DNA of 64,000 nt from Massilia polaris (GCF_012927275.1 NZ_JABBGG010000001.1:496001-560000); one strand, 5' to 3'. Shown: positions 1 through 8,873, numbered from the stretch's first letter. Notes: generated from the sequence alone by a model not told the origin. Numbers and translations: made by a program.

Positions 1-21
1 ATCAGTATTGGGTTCCGGGGT

Positions 22-76
22 GTCAAGGGGGTGTTTTCCACAAAGTTATGCACAGCGAATGTGGATATCTGAAAAA
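22..76. promoter_or_regulatory. DnaA-box triplet, degenerate copy 1
   Basis: Three DnaA-box-like 9-mers lie here: TTTTCCACA at 34-42, TTATGCACA at 46-54 and, inverted, TGTGGATAT at 60-68. Their starts are 12 and 14 nt apart, exactly as in the copy at 3431-3465. Over 55 aligned positions the two copies agree at 43. The boxes differ from TTATCCACA by one base each, so binding would be weaker than at copy 2. The site precedes a helicase gene. Its function is inference. Confidence 0.5.
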
Positions 77-207
77 GTGCTTTAGTTACGGCTACTTAGC
101 GCAGAAAACCAATTCAATGATGAGATTTCGCAAAGTATCGTGACGCCGCCGCACAAATTTCCGTGCGAATTGTCGGAATTTTTCTTGCGCTGGATAACTG
201 GATAAAT

Positions 208-219
208 GTACAGTTGTAC
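208..219. promoter_or_regulatory. Short palindrome upstream of the helicase gene
   Basis: The 12-mer GTACAGTTGTAC consists of perfect 5-bp arms (GTACA/TGTAC) around GT and ends 23 nt before the helicase start. It could be an operator. It does not match the CTGT-N8-ACAG LexA pattern, so I do not call an SOS box. Confidence 0.25.
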
Positions 220-242
220 GGTTCCCCCCGTTAAATGCCCAG

Positions 243-2327
243 ATGCAAGCCGTCGCCGATAAAACCGTCCCCGAAGATCCCTATGCCAGCCTGAACCCGG
301 AGCAACGCGCCGCGGTCGAGCACGATATCGGGATCGACAACCCGCGCCCGCTGCTGGTGATCGCCGGCGCCGGTTCGGGCAAGACCAGCACGCTGGCGCA
401 CCGGGTGGCGCGGCTGATCCAGGACGGCGCCGACCCGCAGCGCATCCTGCTGCTGACGTTCTCGCGCCGCGCGGCGGTCGAGATGACCAACCGCGCCGGC
501 AACGTGCTGCAGCGGGTGATGGGGTTGCGCAGCGCGCAGGCGCCGAACACGCTGCCGTGGGCCGGCACCTTCCACAGCATCGGCGCGCGCCTGCTGCGCG
601 AATACGCCGGCCGGATCGGGCTGGACGACTCGTTCACCATCCACGACCGCGGCGATTCGGAAGACCTGATCGGCCTCGTGCGCCACGAGATCGGCCTGAC
701 CCAGACCCAGAAACGCTTTCCGCTGAAGGGCACCTGCCTGTCGATCTACTCGCGCGTGGTCAACAGCTGCGAGCCGCTGGCCGACGTCCTGCAAAGCACC
801 TTCCCATGGTGCAGCGAGTGGGAGCAGGAACTCAAGACGCTGTTCGGCGCCTACGTCGACGCCAAGCAGGAGCAGAACGTGCTCGATTACGACGACCTGC
901 TGCTGTTCTGGTCGGAGATGGCCGCCGACCCGGAACTGGGCCCGGAGATCGGCGCGCTGTTCGACTACGTGCTGGTCGACGAATACCAGGACACCAACCG
1001 CCTGCAGGCGGCGATCATCACCGGCATGAAGCCGGACGGGAAGGGCGTGATGGTGGTCGGCGACGATGCCCAGTCGATCTACTCGTTCCGCGGCGCCACC
1101 GTGCGCAACATCCTCGACTTCCCTCAGCAGTTCAGCCAACCGGCCTGCATGATCACGCTCGAGCGCAATTACCGCTCGACCCAGCCGATCCTGGACGCGT
1201 CCAATGCGGTGATCGCCGCGGCGCTGGAACGCCACGCCAAGACGCTGTGGACCGACAAGGTATCGACCGCGCAGCCGCAGCTGGTGCTGATCCCGGACGA
1301 AGCAGAACAGGCGCGCTGGGTGTGCAACCGCATCCTCGAACACCGCGAAGCCGGCATCGCGCTGACGTCGCAGGCGGTGCTGTTCCGCGCCGCCAGCCAC
1401 AGCGCCGCGCTGGAACTGGAACTCATGCGCCGCAACGTCCCCTTCGTCAAATTCGGCGGCCTGAAGTTCCTGGAGGCCTCGCATATCAAGGACGTGCTGG
1501 CGGTGCTGCGCTTTGCCCAGAACCCGAGCGGGCGCATGGCCGGTTTCCGCGTGGCCCAGCTGATCCCCGGGATCGGGCCGGCCACCGCCACCCGCCTGCT
1601 CGATGCGCTCGGCGAAGCGGCCGAACCGGTGCTGGCGCTGGAGGCGTTTGCGGCGCCGGCGAAGGCCGGAGGCGAATGGCAGGCCTTCGTGGCCCTGTAC
1701 CGCGCGCTGCGTACGCCGGGCCTGCGCTGGCCGGCCGATATCGGCCTGGTCAGGAACTGGTACCTGCCGCAGCTCGAACGCATGCACGACGACGCGCAGG
1801 TGCGCGCTGCCGACGTCGAGCAGCTGGCGCAGCTGGCCGGCGGCTACGACTCGCGCGAGACTTTCCTGGCCGAGATCACGCTCGATCCGCCCGACGCGAC
1901 CAGCGACCGCGCCGGGCCGCCCAACCTCGATGAGGATTATGTGATCCTGTCGACCATCCACTCGTCCAAGGGACAGGAATGGAAGTCGGTGCATGTGCTG
2001 AATGTGGTGGACGGCTGCATCCCGTCGGATATGAGCACCGGCAGCGCGCAGGAAATCGAGGAAGAGCGGCGGCTGTTATATGTTGCGATGACGCGCGCCA
2101 AAGAGCACCTGCACCTGGTGGTGCCGAACCGCTTCTTCATCAAGCAGCAGGCGCAGATGGGCGACCGGCACGTGTACGCGGCGCGCACCCGCTTTATCAG
2201 CCCGGCGATGCTCAAGCACTTCGAGCAATGCGTGTGGCTGACGGCGGACCAGGCGCATAGCAGGAAGCCGATGCCGGACAGCGTAAGGATGCTGGTGCGC
2301 GAGCGCGCGCGCAATGCGTGGAAATAA
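243..2327 (+). CDS. UvrD/Rep-family ATP-dependent DNA helicase
   Basis: This is a superfamily 1A 3'-5' DNA helicase of 694 residues, close to the usual Rep/UvrD length. The Walker A motif AGAGSGKT is near residue 42. The Walker B motif DEYQD is followed by motif III QSIYSFRGA. Motif V TIHSSKGQEW and motif VI LLYVAMTRAKE are present in the C-terminal half. Proteins of this family unwind DNA during repair or replication restart. The ATG at 243 is the first good start. The gene stands alone on this strand, converging 6 nt from the response-regulator stop. A DnaA-box cluster lies upstream. I cannot decide between Rep, UvrD and a lineage-specific paralogue. Confidence 0.9.
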   Translation: MQAVADKTVPEDPYASLNPEQRAAVEHDIGIDNPRPLLVIAGAGSGKTSTLAHRVARLIQDGADPQRILLLTFSRRAAVEMTNRAGNVLQRVMGLRSAQAPNTLPWAGTFHSIGARLLREYAGRIGLDDSFTIHDRGDSEDLIGLVRHEIGLTQTQKRFPLKGTCLSIYSRVVNSCEPLADVLQSTFPWCSEWEQELKTLFGAYVDAKQEQNVLDYDDLLLFWSEMAADPELGPEIGALFDYVLVDEYQDTNRLQAAIITGMKPDGKGVMVVGDDAQSIYSFRGATVRNILDFPQQFSQPACMITLERNYRSTQPILDASNAVIAAALERHAKTLWTDKVSTAQPQLVLIPDEAEQARWVCNRILEHREAGIALTSQAVLFRAASHSAALELELMRRNVPFVKFGGLKFLEASHIKDVLAVLRFAQNPSGRMAGFRVAQLIPGIGPATATRLLDALGEAAEPVLALEAFAAPAKAGGEWQAFVALYRALRTPGLRWPADIGLVRNWYLPQLERMHDDAQVRAADVEQLAQLAGGYDSRETFLAEITLDPPDATSDRAGPPNLDEDYVILSTIHSSKGQEWKSVHVLNVVDGCIPSDMSTGSAQEIEEERRLLYVAMTRAKEHLHLVVPNRFFIKQQAQMGDRHVYAARTRFISPAMLKHFEQCVWLTADQAHSRKPMPDSVRMLVRERARNAWK

Positions 2328-2333
2328 AGCCGG

Positions 2334-3203
2334 TCAGCCGCCTGTTTCAGTGGCGACCGCCACGTACTGATAGGGCAAGCCAGCGTGGCCCTTGAATGCC
2401 AGCGCAGCGCAGCGCAGCGCAACGGGCGCGCCGCTGCCGCCGGTGATCTCGAGGTCGCCTGCCCAGCCGCCGCTGCGCACCAGCGCGCCGACAATCTCGT
2501 GCGCGCGGTCGACACCAATGCTCGCTCGACGCAGCGTGCTGACAGGGCGCCCGACCAGCGCGTCGCGCGCCACGCCCAGCACCGTGCACAGGCGTTCATT
2601 CGCGTCGGTCACGACGCCGTCGCGGTCCAGCGTCAGGATCAGCGCCAGCGGGTTCAAGGCCGCCTGCACATTGCGGGAGTGCGCCAGTTCCTCGTTCAGC
2701 CTGTCGCGCGCGGCCTTGGCGGCGGCCAAGGTCGAATAGGCGCGCAGCGATGCGATCACGGTCGTGAACAGCTTGCGCGTGGTGAGATCGGCCTTGCACC
2801 AGTAATCGTTAATGTCGTAATCGACGATGACGCCGTGCTCGAACGCCTGTCCCGGCTGGCCGGTGCGCAGGACGATCCTGACGAGGTCATTGTGCAGATC
2901 GTCGCGCAGCTGGCGCGCCACGCGCAGCCCGGCGTCGTCGGTTTCCATGATCACGTCGAGCAGCACCATGGCGATGTCGGGCGTGTCGCGCAGCACCGCC
3001 AGCGCTTCCGTGCCGCTGTACGCGTGCAGGAAACTCAGGCGCCGCCCCTGGAAATTGGCTGAGCTGAGGGCGAACTTGGTGACGACGTGAACGTCGACGT
3101 CGTCGTCCACGATCAGGATGCGCCATGGCGCCGGTTCGGGTGCGGAAGGGGGGTCGGATGGATCGTCGTCTTCGACGATCAGGTCTGGGTCGGTCGATAA
3201 CAT
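2334..3203 (-). CDS. Response regulator with receiver and PAS domains
   Basis: The protein has 289 residues. An acidic Pro-rich leader of about 25 residues is followed by a receiver domain beginning ILIVDDDVDVHVVTK, with the phospho-acceptor in VLLDVIMET. The segment LRTGQPGQAFEHGVIVDYDI is typical of receivers found in the DUF3369 response-regulator group. A PAS-like domain occupies roughly residues 180-285 (LTLDRDGVVTDANERLCTVLG). There is no DNA-binding, GGDEF or kinase output, so the PAS module is the only apparent output or sensor. No cognate histidine kinase is adjacent. It converges with the helicase gene. The phosphorylation partner and target are unknown. Confidence 0.8.
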   Translation of the reverse strand: MLSTDPDLIVEDDDPSDPPSAPEPAPWRILIVDDDVDVHVVTKFALSSANFQGRRLSFLHAYSGTEALAVLRDTPDIAMVLLDVIMETDDAGLRVARQLRDDLHNDLVRIVLRTGQPGQAFEHGVIVDYDINDYWCKADLTTRKLFTTVIASLRAYSTLAAAKAARDRLNEELAHSRNVQAALNPLALILTLDRDGVVTDANERLCTVLGVARDALVGRPVSTLRRASIGVDRAHEIVGALVRSGGWAGDLEITGGSGAPVALRCAALAFKGHAGLPYQYVAVATETGG

Positions 3204-3418
3204 GAGTCAACATTAAGTCAGCAGGGACCTATTGTCAAAGAAATTTACGGTTGCCGTTGCTAGTTATCCCCGGTAAGGAAATTTTGTAGGAATTTGCCGC
3301 ATCCAGCGATCGCTGCGACGCAGCACTGAACGCTAAGTTCTTGATTTTATTGACATGGATTTTTGCCTCCAGAACGGGCAGTTTGTTGAAAACCGCATGG
3401 ATACGGGCGTTCTGGCTT

Positions 3419-3473
3419 GTCAAGCGGGCCTTATCCACAACGTTATCCACAGTTCTTGTGGATATCGGGAAAA
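3419..3473. promoter_or_regulatory. DnaA-box triplet, canonical copy 2
   Basis: Two perfect DnaA boxes TTATCCACA lie at 3431-3439 and 3443-3451. An inverted near-perfect box TGTGGATAT lies at 3457-3465. The site falls in the 277-nt gap between the response regulator (upstream side) and the 3' end of the HD-domain gene. Order, orientation and spacing repeat those at 34-68. No dnaA or dnaN is present, so this is more likely a DnaA-titration or regulatory site than oriC. That role is inference. Confidence 0.6.
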
Positions 3474-3480
3474 AACACCG

Positions 3481-4059
3481 TCAAATCCGCCACTTAGCGT
3501 CGAGGCCGCTTGCCGCGACCGGCATCGGCCGCAGGCCCAGCAGGCGGTCGAATTCGTCGAGGAATGCCAGTTTGGCATCGCGTGGACTCATCGGGACGAT
3601 GGGGCCGGGCAAGGCGCGCACCGTATCGAGGTAGGCCCAGCGCTCCACCGAATGGGGCATCAGGTCGCGTTTTTCGGTGGCGAGGGCGATCAGGTCGGCC
3701 TCCTTGATCGGACCGTAATCCGAGAAATCGACGCCGAACGCGGCGCCGATGATCAGGCTGACCTTGTCTTCGATGGCCGCGAATTCAGGCAGCAGCACCT
3801 TGAGCGGCTTGACCATATCGCCGAGATAGGCCTCGGCGGCGTCGTGCAGCAGGGCCGCGAGGCGCAGCGCGGGCGGCACCAGCGAGGCCACCACAAGGCT
3901 GTGCTGGGCCACCGAGTAGAACTCGCAGGTCTGTCCGTTGAAGCGGCACTGATAGGCCAGCCCGTGGGCGATATCCTCGATCGCGACATGGTCGATGCGC
4001 GGCTCGAGCGGGTAGAAACGGTTGCCCGAAAAGGTGGAAACGTAAGGTGTCGTGATCAT
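3481..4059 (-). CDS. HD-domain metal-dependent phosphohydrolase (YfbR-like)
   Basis: A compact HD-superfamily protein of 192 residues. Metal ligands are visible as His53 (AQHS), the His72-Asp73 pair in LLHDAAEAYLGD and Asp122 in KEADLIAL. Proteins with this arrangement, such as YfbR (COG1896), are nucleotide phosphohydrolases, for example 5'-deoxynucleotidases. The substrate here cannot be read from sequence. It is cytoplasmic, with no signal peptide. The 5' end at 4059 is divergent from the flavin oxidoreductase at 4193, with a shared 133-nt intergenic region. The DnaA-box triplet sits immediately after its stop codon. Confidence 0.8.
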   Translation of the reverse strand: MITTPYVSTFSGNRFYPLEPRIDHVAIEDIAHGLAYQCRFNGQTCEFYSVAQHSLVVASLVPPALRLAALLHDAAEAYLGDMVKPLKVLLPEFAAIEDKVSLIIGAAFGVDFSDYGPIKEADLIALATEKRDLMPHSVERWAYLDTVRALPGPIVPMSPRDAKLAFLDEFDRLLGLRPMPVAASGLDAKWRI

Positions 4060-4192
4060 GCTGTCGCGTGGTTCTCCTGGCTGTCCCCCATCTTACACAC
4101 TGGGCCACGGCAACCTCGCATGATTGATATTTGCGAACATGAAACGCTGCCGATGAAAATACACTGGCCGCTGACGTTGACGGGAGCACGCG

Positions 4193-6286
4193 ATGACGAC
4201 CAGGCCAGCAGCAAGCGCGCAGCGCGAGAAAATCGCCATCCTCGGCGGCGGTATCGGTTCGCTGGCGGCGGCGTGGCACCTGTCGTCGACGCCCGCGTGG
4301 CAGGACCGCTACGAGATCGTCCTCTATCAGCACGGCTGGCGGCTCGGCGGCAAGGGCGCCAGCGGCCGCAATGCGCTGCACGCGCAGCGCATTGAGGAAC
4401 ACGGGCTGCATACCCTGTTCGGCTTCTACAGCAACACGTTCGCGATGATGCGCGCGGTGTACGACCGTCTCGGACGCGCTCCCGGCGCGCCGCTTGCCAC
4501 CTGGCGCGACGCCTTCCGTCCCCACGATTACCTCGCGCTGGCCGAACCGGTCGACGGCGCATGGCGGCCCTGGCACATGGTGTTCCCCACCTTGCCTGGC
4601 GAGCCGGGGTCGGGCGAACCGGTGACGATGTGGCAGATGGCGATGACGCTGCTCGGCTGGATCGGCCGCTGGCTGGACCAACTGGCAAGCCTGCAGGGCG
4701 TCGCGCTGCACGGCAGCGACGCCGCGCGTTCGTACCGCCTGCTGTCGGCGCTCGCGCGCACGATGCCGGACGACTCGCTCAAGCATCAGCAGCGCCAGCA
4801 CACGCTGCTGGCGCAGGCGCTGGAAGGAATGCGCGCGCGCGTCCGCGCCAGCTATCGCGGGCTTGCCCCCGCCGGCGATGATTTGCGGCGCCTGCGCATC
4901 AGCCTTGAAACAAGCAGTACGGTGCTCAAGGGACTGTTCGCCGACGGCGTGTTCATCAAAGGCTTCGACTCGGTCAACGGCATCGACTTGCGCGCGTGGC
5001 TGGCCAGGCACGGCGGCGACCCTGAACTGTGCATCGATTCGACGCCGGTACGCGCCGCCTACGACCTCGTGTTCGCCTATGAGGACGGCGACGTCGCCAG
5101 GCCGACGGCGGAAGCGGGCACCATGCTGCGCGGGATGCTGCGCCTGATGCTCGGCTATAAAGGCAGCATGATCTTCAAGATGCAGGCGGGGATGGGCGAC
5201 ACCGTGTTCGCACCGCTGTACGAGGTGCTGTCCTGGCGCGGGGTCAAGTTCAGGTTCTTCCACCGGGTCGAAGAGCTGGTGCCCAGTGGTGGCGACATCG
5301 GCGCCATCCGCATGACGCGCCAGGTGGCGCTGCGCCAGGGACGCTACAGCCCGCTGGCCGGGGTGCGCGGGCTCGATTGCTGGCCCTCCGCGCCCGACTA
5401 CGCGCAGATCGAACCGGCGCAGGCGGTGCTGCTGCAGGAGCGTGAAGTCGACCTCGAATCCTGGTGGAGCAACTGGCCCGAACTGCACCGCCGCCAGTTC
5501 GGCCAGCCACTGCCGGAAGTCGTACTGGAGCACGGGCGCGATTTCGACAAAGTCGTGTTCGGGATCCCGGTCGGCTCGCTGCCGCTGCTTTGCCCGCGCT
5601 TGCTGGCAAACAGCGCGCCGCTGAAGGCTGCGTCCGAACAGATTCGCACCGTCGCCACCCAGGCCTGCCAGGTGTGGATCGAACGGACGCTGGCCCAGGT
5701 GGGATGGACCCACCAGCCTGGCAGCCAGCAGCCGGTGCTGGCCGGCTTTTCCGAGCCTTACGGCATCTGGGCGCCGATGGACCACCTGCTCGCGCGCGAA
5801 GACTGGCCACCCGCCCAGGAGCCGGACAACGTCTCCTACTTCTGCAGCGCGCTGCCGATGGCGGCGTATCCGCCGCAGTCCGAGCATGGGTTTCCCGCAC
5901 GCGCGCGGGCGCTCGCCAGGGAGGGCGCGATCGAGCTGCTCGGCCAGCGCATCGGCCAACTGTGGCCGGCGGCGGGGCGTCCCGGAAGCTTTGCGTGGCA
6001 CTGGCTGTCCGACCCGCAGCAGCGTGGAGGCGTGGCGCGCTTCGACGCCCAGTACTGGCGCGCGAACGTCGAGCCGTCGGACCGCTACGTGCTCTCCGTG
6101 GCCGGCAGCGCGCAGTACCGCCTGCCGTCCGACGGAACCGGGTTCGCCAACCTCTACCTCGCGGGAGACTGGCTGAAAACGGGGCTTGACGCCGGCTGCA
6201 TCGAAGCCGCCGTCATGGGCGGCATGCAGGCGTCGCGCGCCATCAGCGGCTACCCGGAATTCATCGAGGGCGAGCACGATGCCTGA
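4193..6286 (+). CDS. Large FAD/NAD(P)-binding oxidoreductase of the phytoene-desaturase type
   Basis: A 697-residue flavoprotein. The dinucleotide-binding motif ILGGGIGSLAAAWHLS lies near residue 15, followed by the second-strand region YEIVLYQHGWRLGGKGASGR typical of phytoene desaturase and amine oxidase-like enzymes (COG3349 type). The C-terminal FAD-closing motif is NLYLAGDWLKTGLDAGCIEA. There is no signal peptide. The start ATG is preceded by GGGAGC. Related proteins desaturate or isomerise carotenoid or hydroxysqualene-like lipids, but no carotenoid genes (crtB, crtE) lie nearby. The substrate is therefore unknown. glpD follows 95 nt downstream on the same strand. Confidence 0.75.
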   Translation: MTTRPAASAQREKIAILGGGIGSLAAAWHLSSTPAWQDRYEIVLYQHGWRLGGKGASGRNALHAQRIEEHGLHTLFGFYSNTFAMMRAVYDRLGRAPGAPLATWRDAFRPHDYLALAEPVDGAWRPWHMVFPTLPGEPGSGEPVTMWQMAMTLLGWIGRWLDQLASLQGVALHGSDAARSYRLLSALARTMPDDSLKHQQRQHTLLAQALEGMRARVRASYRGLAPAGDDLRRLRISLETSSTVLKGLFADGVFIKGFDSVNGIDLRAWLARHGGDPELCIDSTPVRAAYDLVFAYEDGDVARPTAEAGTMLRGMLRLMLGYKGSMIFKMQAGMGDTVFAPLYEVLSWRGVKFRFFHRVEELVPSGGDIGAIRMTRQVALRQGRYSPLAGVRGLDCWPSAPDYAQIEPAQAVLLQEREVDLESWWSNWPELHRRQFGQPLPEVVLEHGRDFDKVVFGIPVGSLPLLCPRLLANSAPLKAASEQIRTVATQACQVWIERTLAQVGWTHQPGSQQPVLAGFSEPYGIWAPMDHLLAREDWPPAQEPDNVSYFCSALPMAAYPPQSEHGFPARARALAREGAIELLGQRIGQLWPAAGRPGSFAWHWLSDPQQRGGVARFDAQYWRANVEPSDRYVLSVAGSAQYRLPSDGTGFANLYLAGDWLKTGLDAGCIEAAVMGGMQASRAISGYPEFIEGEHDA

Positions 6287-6381
6287 CTTTGATGACGGCG
6301 ATAAGCGGACATTTGTAACGGCGGCGCTTTCGGTACACAATCAGGGCGTGCGTCCGGTGCTGGCGCATACGGGAGCGGAGG

Positions 6382-7914
6382 ATGGACGAACCAGGTGGGC
6401 TGATCGAAACCGACGTGCTGGTTGTGGGCGGCGGGATCAACGGCGCCGGCATCGCGCGTGACGCCGCCGGCCGCGGCCTGCGCGTGACCCTGTGCGAAAA
6501 AGACGACCTGGCCGCGCACACCTCGTCGGCGTCGAGCAAGCTGATTCACGGCGGCCTGCGCTATCTCGAACATTACGAATTCGGGCTGGTGCGCAAGGCG
6601 CTGGCCGAACGCGAAGTGCTGCTGCGCAGCGCGCCGCACATCATGCGCCCCCTGCGTTTCGTCATGCCCCACGATCGCGGCCAGCGCCCGGCATGGCTGA
6701 TCCGCGCGGGCCTCTACCTGTATGACACGCTGGCGCGGCGCGAATTCCTGCCCGGTTCCGAAGCGGTGGCGCTGCGCGCGCACGCCGCCGGTGTGCCGTT
6801 GAAGGAAACGTTCACGCGCGGGTTCGTCTATTCGGACGGCTGGGTCGACGATGCGCGGCTGGTCGTCCTCAACGCCATCGCGGCGCGCGAGCGCGGCGCC
6901 ACGATACTGACGCGTACCACGTGCAGCGCGCTGCGGCGCGATGCGCAGCACTGGACCGCGACGCTGACCCACGCCGGGGGCAGCACGCAGGTAAAGGCGC
7001 GCTGCCTGGTGAATGCGGCCGGCCCGTGGGCAGCGCAGTTCCTGCAAAGCGCATCCAGCGCGCGGCCGCGCCAGGCGCTTCGACTGATCAAGGGCAGCCA
7101 CATCGTCGTGCCGCGGCTGTTCGAGCACGACTACGCCTACATCTTCCAGCACCCCGACGGCCGCATCGTGTTCGCCATGCCGTACGAGCACGCGTTCACG
7201 CTGATCGGCACAACCGACCTCGATTACGACGGTGACCTCGACAGTGTAGCGATCACCGAGCGCGAGGTAGGCTACTTGTGCGAGCTATCCAACCGCTACT
7301 TCAAGCGCGCCATTGCTCCGGCCGATGTGGTGTGGACCTATTCGGGCGTACGGCCGCTGGTTGAAGGCGATGCCACCACTGCGGCCGCTGCTACGCGCGA
7401 CTTCCGCCTCGACATGGATGCGGATGCGGCGCCAATGCTGACGGTCTTAGGCGGCAAGATCACGACCTTCCGAAAACTGGCGGAAGAAGCAGTCGACCGC
7501 ATCGCACCGTTGCTTGGAAACCGCAGCGGCGCATGGACCGCGGCGGCCTGCCTGCCCGGCGGCGATCTGTTCGGCGGTAAGCCGTCGAACCGCGGCGTGA
7601 TCGAATTCGGTCGCTGGCTTGACGGAGTAGGGCGCAGGTATCCGTGGCTGCCGCCGCCACTGGCCGCGCGCTACGCCCGCGCATATGGCAGCCGCATCGA
7701 GATCCTGCTGGCGCGCCGCCAGGGCATGCACGAGCTGGGCCCGCAAATCGTTCCCGGCCTGTATGCGGCCGAAGTGGATTACCTGATCGAACACGAATGG
7801 GCTACCTGCGCCGCCGACATCCTCTGGCGCCGTTCCAAGCTTGGCCTGCACGCGGGCGAAGGCAGCGCACCGCTGCTCGACGAATGGATCGCTCAGCGCA
7901 CGCGGCTGGCGTGA
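6382..7914 (+). CDS. glpD: Aerobic glycerol-3-phosphate dehydrogenase
   Basis: An FAD-dependent enzyme that oxidises sn-glycerol-3-phosphate to dihydroxyacetone phosphate and passes electrons to the quinone pool at the inner membrane. It has 510 residues, the normal GlpD length. The FAD motif VVGGGINGAGIARDAAGRGL starts near residue 13. The family signature SSKLIHGGLRYLEHYEFGLV follows, and the C-terminal DAO domain ends in a helical region. The ATG at 6382 has the strong upstream sequence GGAGCGGAGG. No glpK, glpF or glpR is adjacent, so the glycerol regulon is dispersed here. The 3' end overlaps the convergent YceI gene by 22 nt. Confidence 0.93.
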   Translation: MDEPGGLIETDVLVVGGGINGAGIARDAAGRGLRVTLCEKDDLAAHTSSASSKLIHGGLRYLEHYEFGLVRKALAEREVLLRSAPHIMRPLRFVMPHDRGQRPAWLIRAGLYLYDTLARREFLPGSEAVALRAHAAGVPLKETFTRGFVYSDGWVDDARLVVLNAIAARERGATILTRTTCSALRRDAQHWTATLTHAGGSTQVKARCLVNAAGPWAAQFLQSASSARPRQALRLIKGSHIVVPRLFEHDYAYIFQHPDGRIVFAMPYEHAFTLIGTTDLDYDGDLDSVAITEREVGYLCELSNRYFKRAIAPADVVWTYSGVRPLVEGDATTAAAATRDFRLDMDADAAPMLTVLGGKITTFRKLAEEAVDRIAPLLGNRSGAWTAAACLPGGDLFGGKPSNRGVIEFGRWLDGVGRRYPWLPPPLAARYARAYGSRIEILLARRQGMHELGPQIVPGLYAAEVDYLIEHEWATCAADILWRRSKLGLHAGEGSAPLLDEWIAQRTRLA

Positions 7915-8561
7915 ATCCGGAAGCTCAGCTCCATCTCGTCGCGCACCACGAGCGCTCCCCCGAGCATGGACATCGGTGTGATCCCGAACGCTGTCTGCCG
8001 CAGCCTGACGCTTCCCGTTGCGGCGAGATTGTCAGGCGTGACTTCGAGGGCCGCAGGCACGTCGATGCTGCGTGTGACACCGCGCAGCGTGATTGCGAGA
8101 CGCATTGTCCCCGCAGCGCCCGCAAGCTGCTGAGCGCGCAGCTGGACCACGGGGTAGCGGCCGGCCTCCAGCACGCGACCAAGCATGTTCGCGCGCGTGC
8201 CGGCGATGGCGTCAGCCGGTACCGCGCCGGGCAAGCCGGCCGTCGCGCGCGCCGCGGGCTCGTCCACCGTCATCTCATCGAGCCGGAATCCGAAGTCGGC
8301 ACGTGCCTGTGAAGGAGCTGCATAACCCGAGATGTTCCTGCTGGCGATCGCATGGTCATGCCCCATCCTGGAAAACAGGCCGCCGCGACGCACCACCACA
8401 GTAATGACGGAGGCTTGCGGATCGATGCGGTAGACCGGCGCGCCGGCGGCAGCGGCTTCGCGATAGGAATCATACGGGTCGCGCTGTGCGGGCTGTAGCG
8501 ACGGCGCGATTGACGCGGCGCAGCCAGCCAGCAGGAGGAGGGGAGCGAGACAGGCTTTCAT
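7893..8561 (-). CDS. YceI-family lipoprotein
   Basis: 222 residues. A lipoprotein signal peptide ends in the lipobox LLAGC (Cys near residue 14), so the mature protein is probably anchored to the inner or outer membrane on the periplasmic side. The body has the YceI beta-barrel pattern: YRIDPQASVITVVVRRGGLF near the start, GHDHAIASRNISG, an ITLRGVTRSIDVPA strand pair and a late FGITPMSMLGGALVV segment. YceI proteins bind isoprenoid-like hydrophobic ligands in a lipocalin-like pocket. The ligand here is unknown. The gene is convergent with glpD. Confidence 0.8.
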   Translation of the reverse strand: MKACLAPLLLLAGCAASIAPSLQPAQRDPYDSYREAAAAGAPVYRIDPQASVITVVVRRGGLFSRMGHDHAIASRNISGYAAPSQARADFGFRLDEMTVDEPAARATAGLPGAVPADAIAGTRANMLGRVLEAGRYPVVQLRAQQLAGAAGTMRLAITLRGVTRSIDVPAALEVTPDNLAATGSVRLRQTAFGITPMSMLGGALVVRDEMELSFRIHASRVR

Positions 8562-8609
8562 GATCCAGGGATTCCGGTGGAGCGCTGATCCCTGAGTTTA
8601 ACCTGTCCT

Positions 8610-8873
8610 TCAGCGGCCGTGAAAAAGGCCTTGTCCTTCCCAGCGGGCCGGCCCAGGTTGCAGATCCGATCGGCGCGGCGAATGACGCCGCCTGTGAGGG
8701 CGGATGCCACCCTCCAGGCCCGACCCTTCGATCAGGCGCACTCTGTGCTGGACAAAAACATGGGCGAGGCCGCACTGCACGCCCGACTCCCCGGCGACCC
8801 TTGCAAGCGCGTCCGTGATGTCGCTGGTCGCGCGTCCGGAGGTGGAAAACTCGAGGGTAAACTGCTGATTCAT
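8610..8873 (-). pseudogene. Truncated YjbQ (UPF0047) family fragment
   Basis: The first 37 or so residues (starting MNQQFTLEFSTSGRATSDIT and running to GLAHVFVQH) match the N-terminus of YjbQ/UPF0047 proteins, which continue with a conserved TSASL segment and total about 140 residues. Here the conserved continuation is absent. The frame instead encodes an Arg/Pro-rich tail ending after about 87 residues. GGAG lies 8 nt before the ATG at 8873. I read this as the remnant of an internally deleted gene. A sequenced frame error alone would not restore the missing middle. It could still be expressed as a short protein. Confidence 0.45.

Noticed and set aside
208-219. LexA box before the helicase gene
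   Set aside because: The palindrome GTACA-GT-TGTAC lacks the CTGT-N8-ACAG spacing.
3419-3473. Chromosome origin at the DnaA boxes
   Set aside because: No dnaA, dnaN, parA or rpmH, and no AT-rich unwinding element, lies within several kilobases.
3785-6340. 851-residue open frame on the minus strand opposite the flavin oxidoreductase
   Set aside because: It lies antisense to a gene with clear FAD motifs and overlaps the HD-domain gene; codon bias of high-GC DNA produces such frames.
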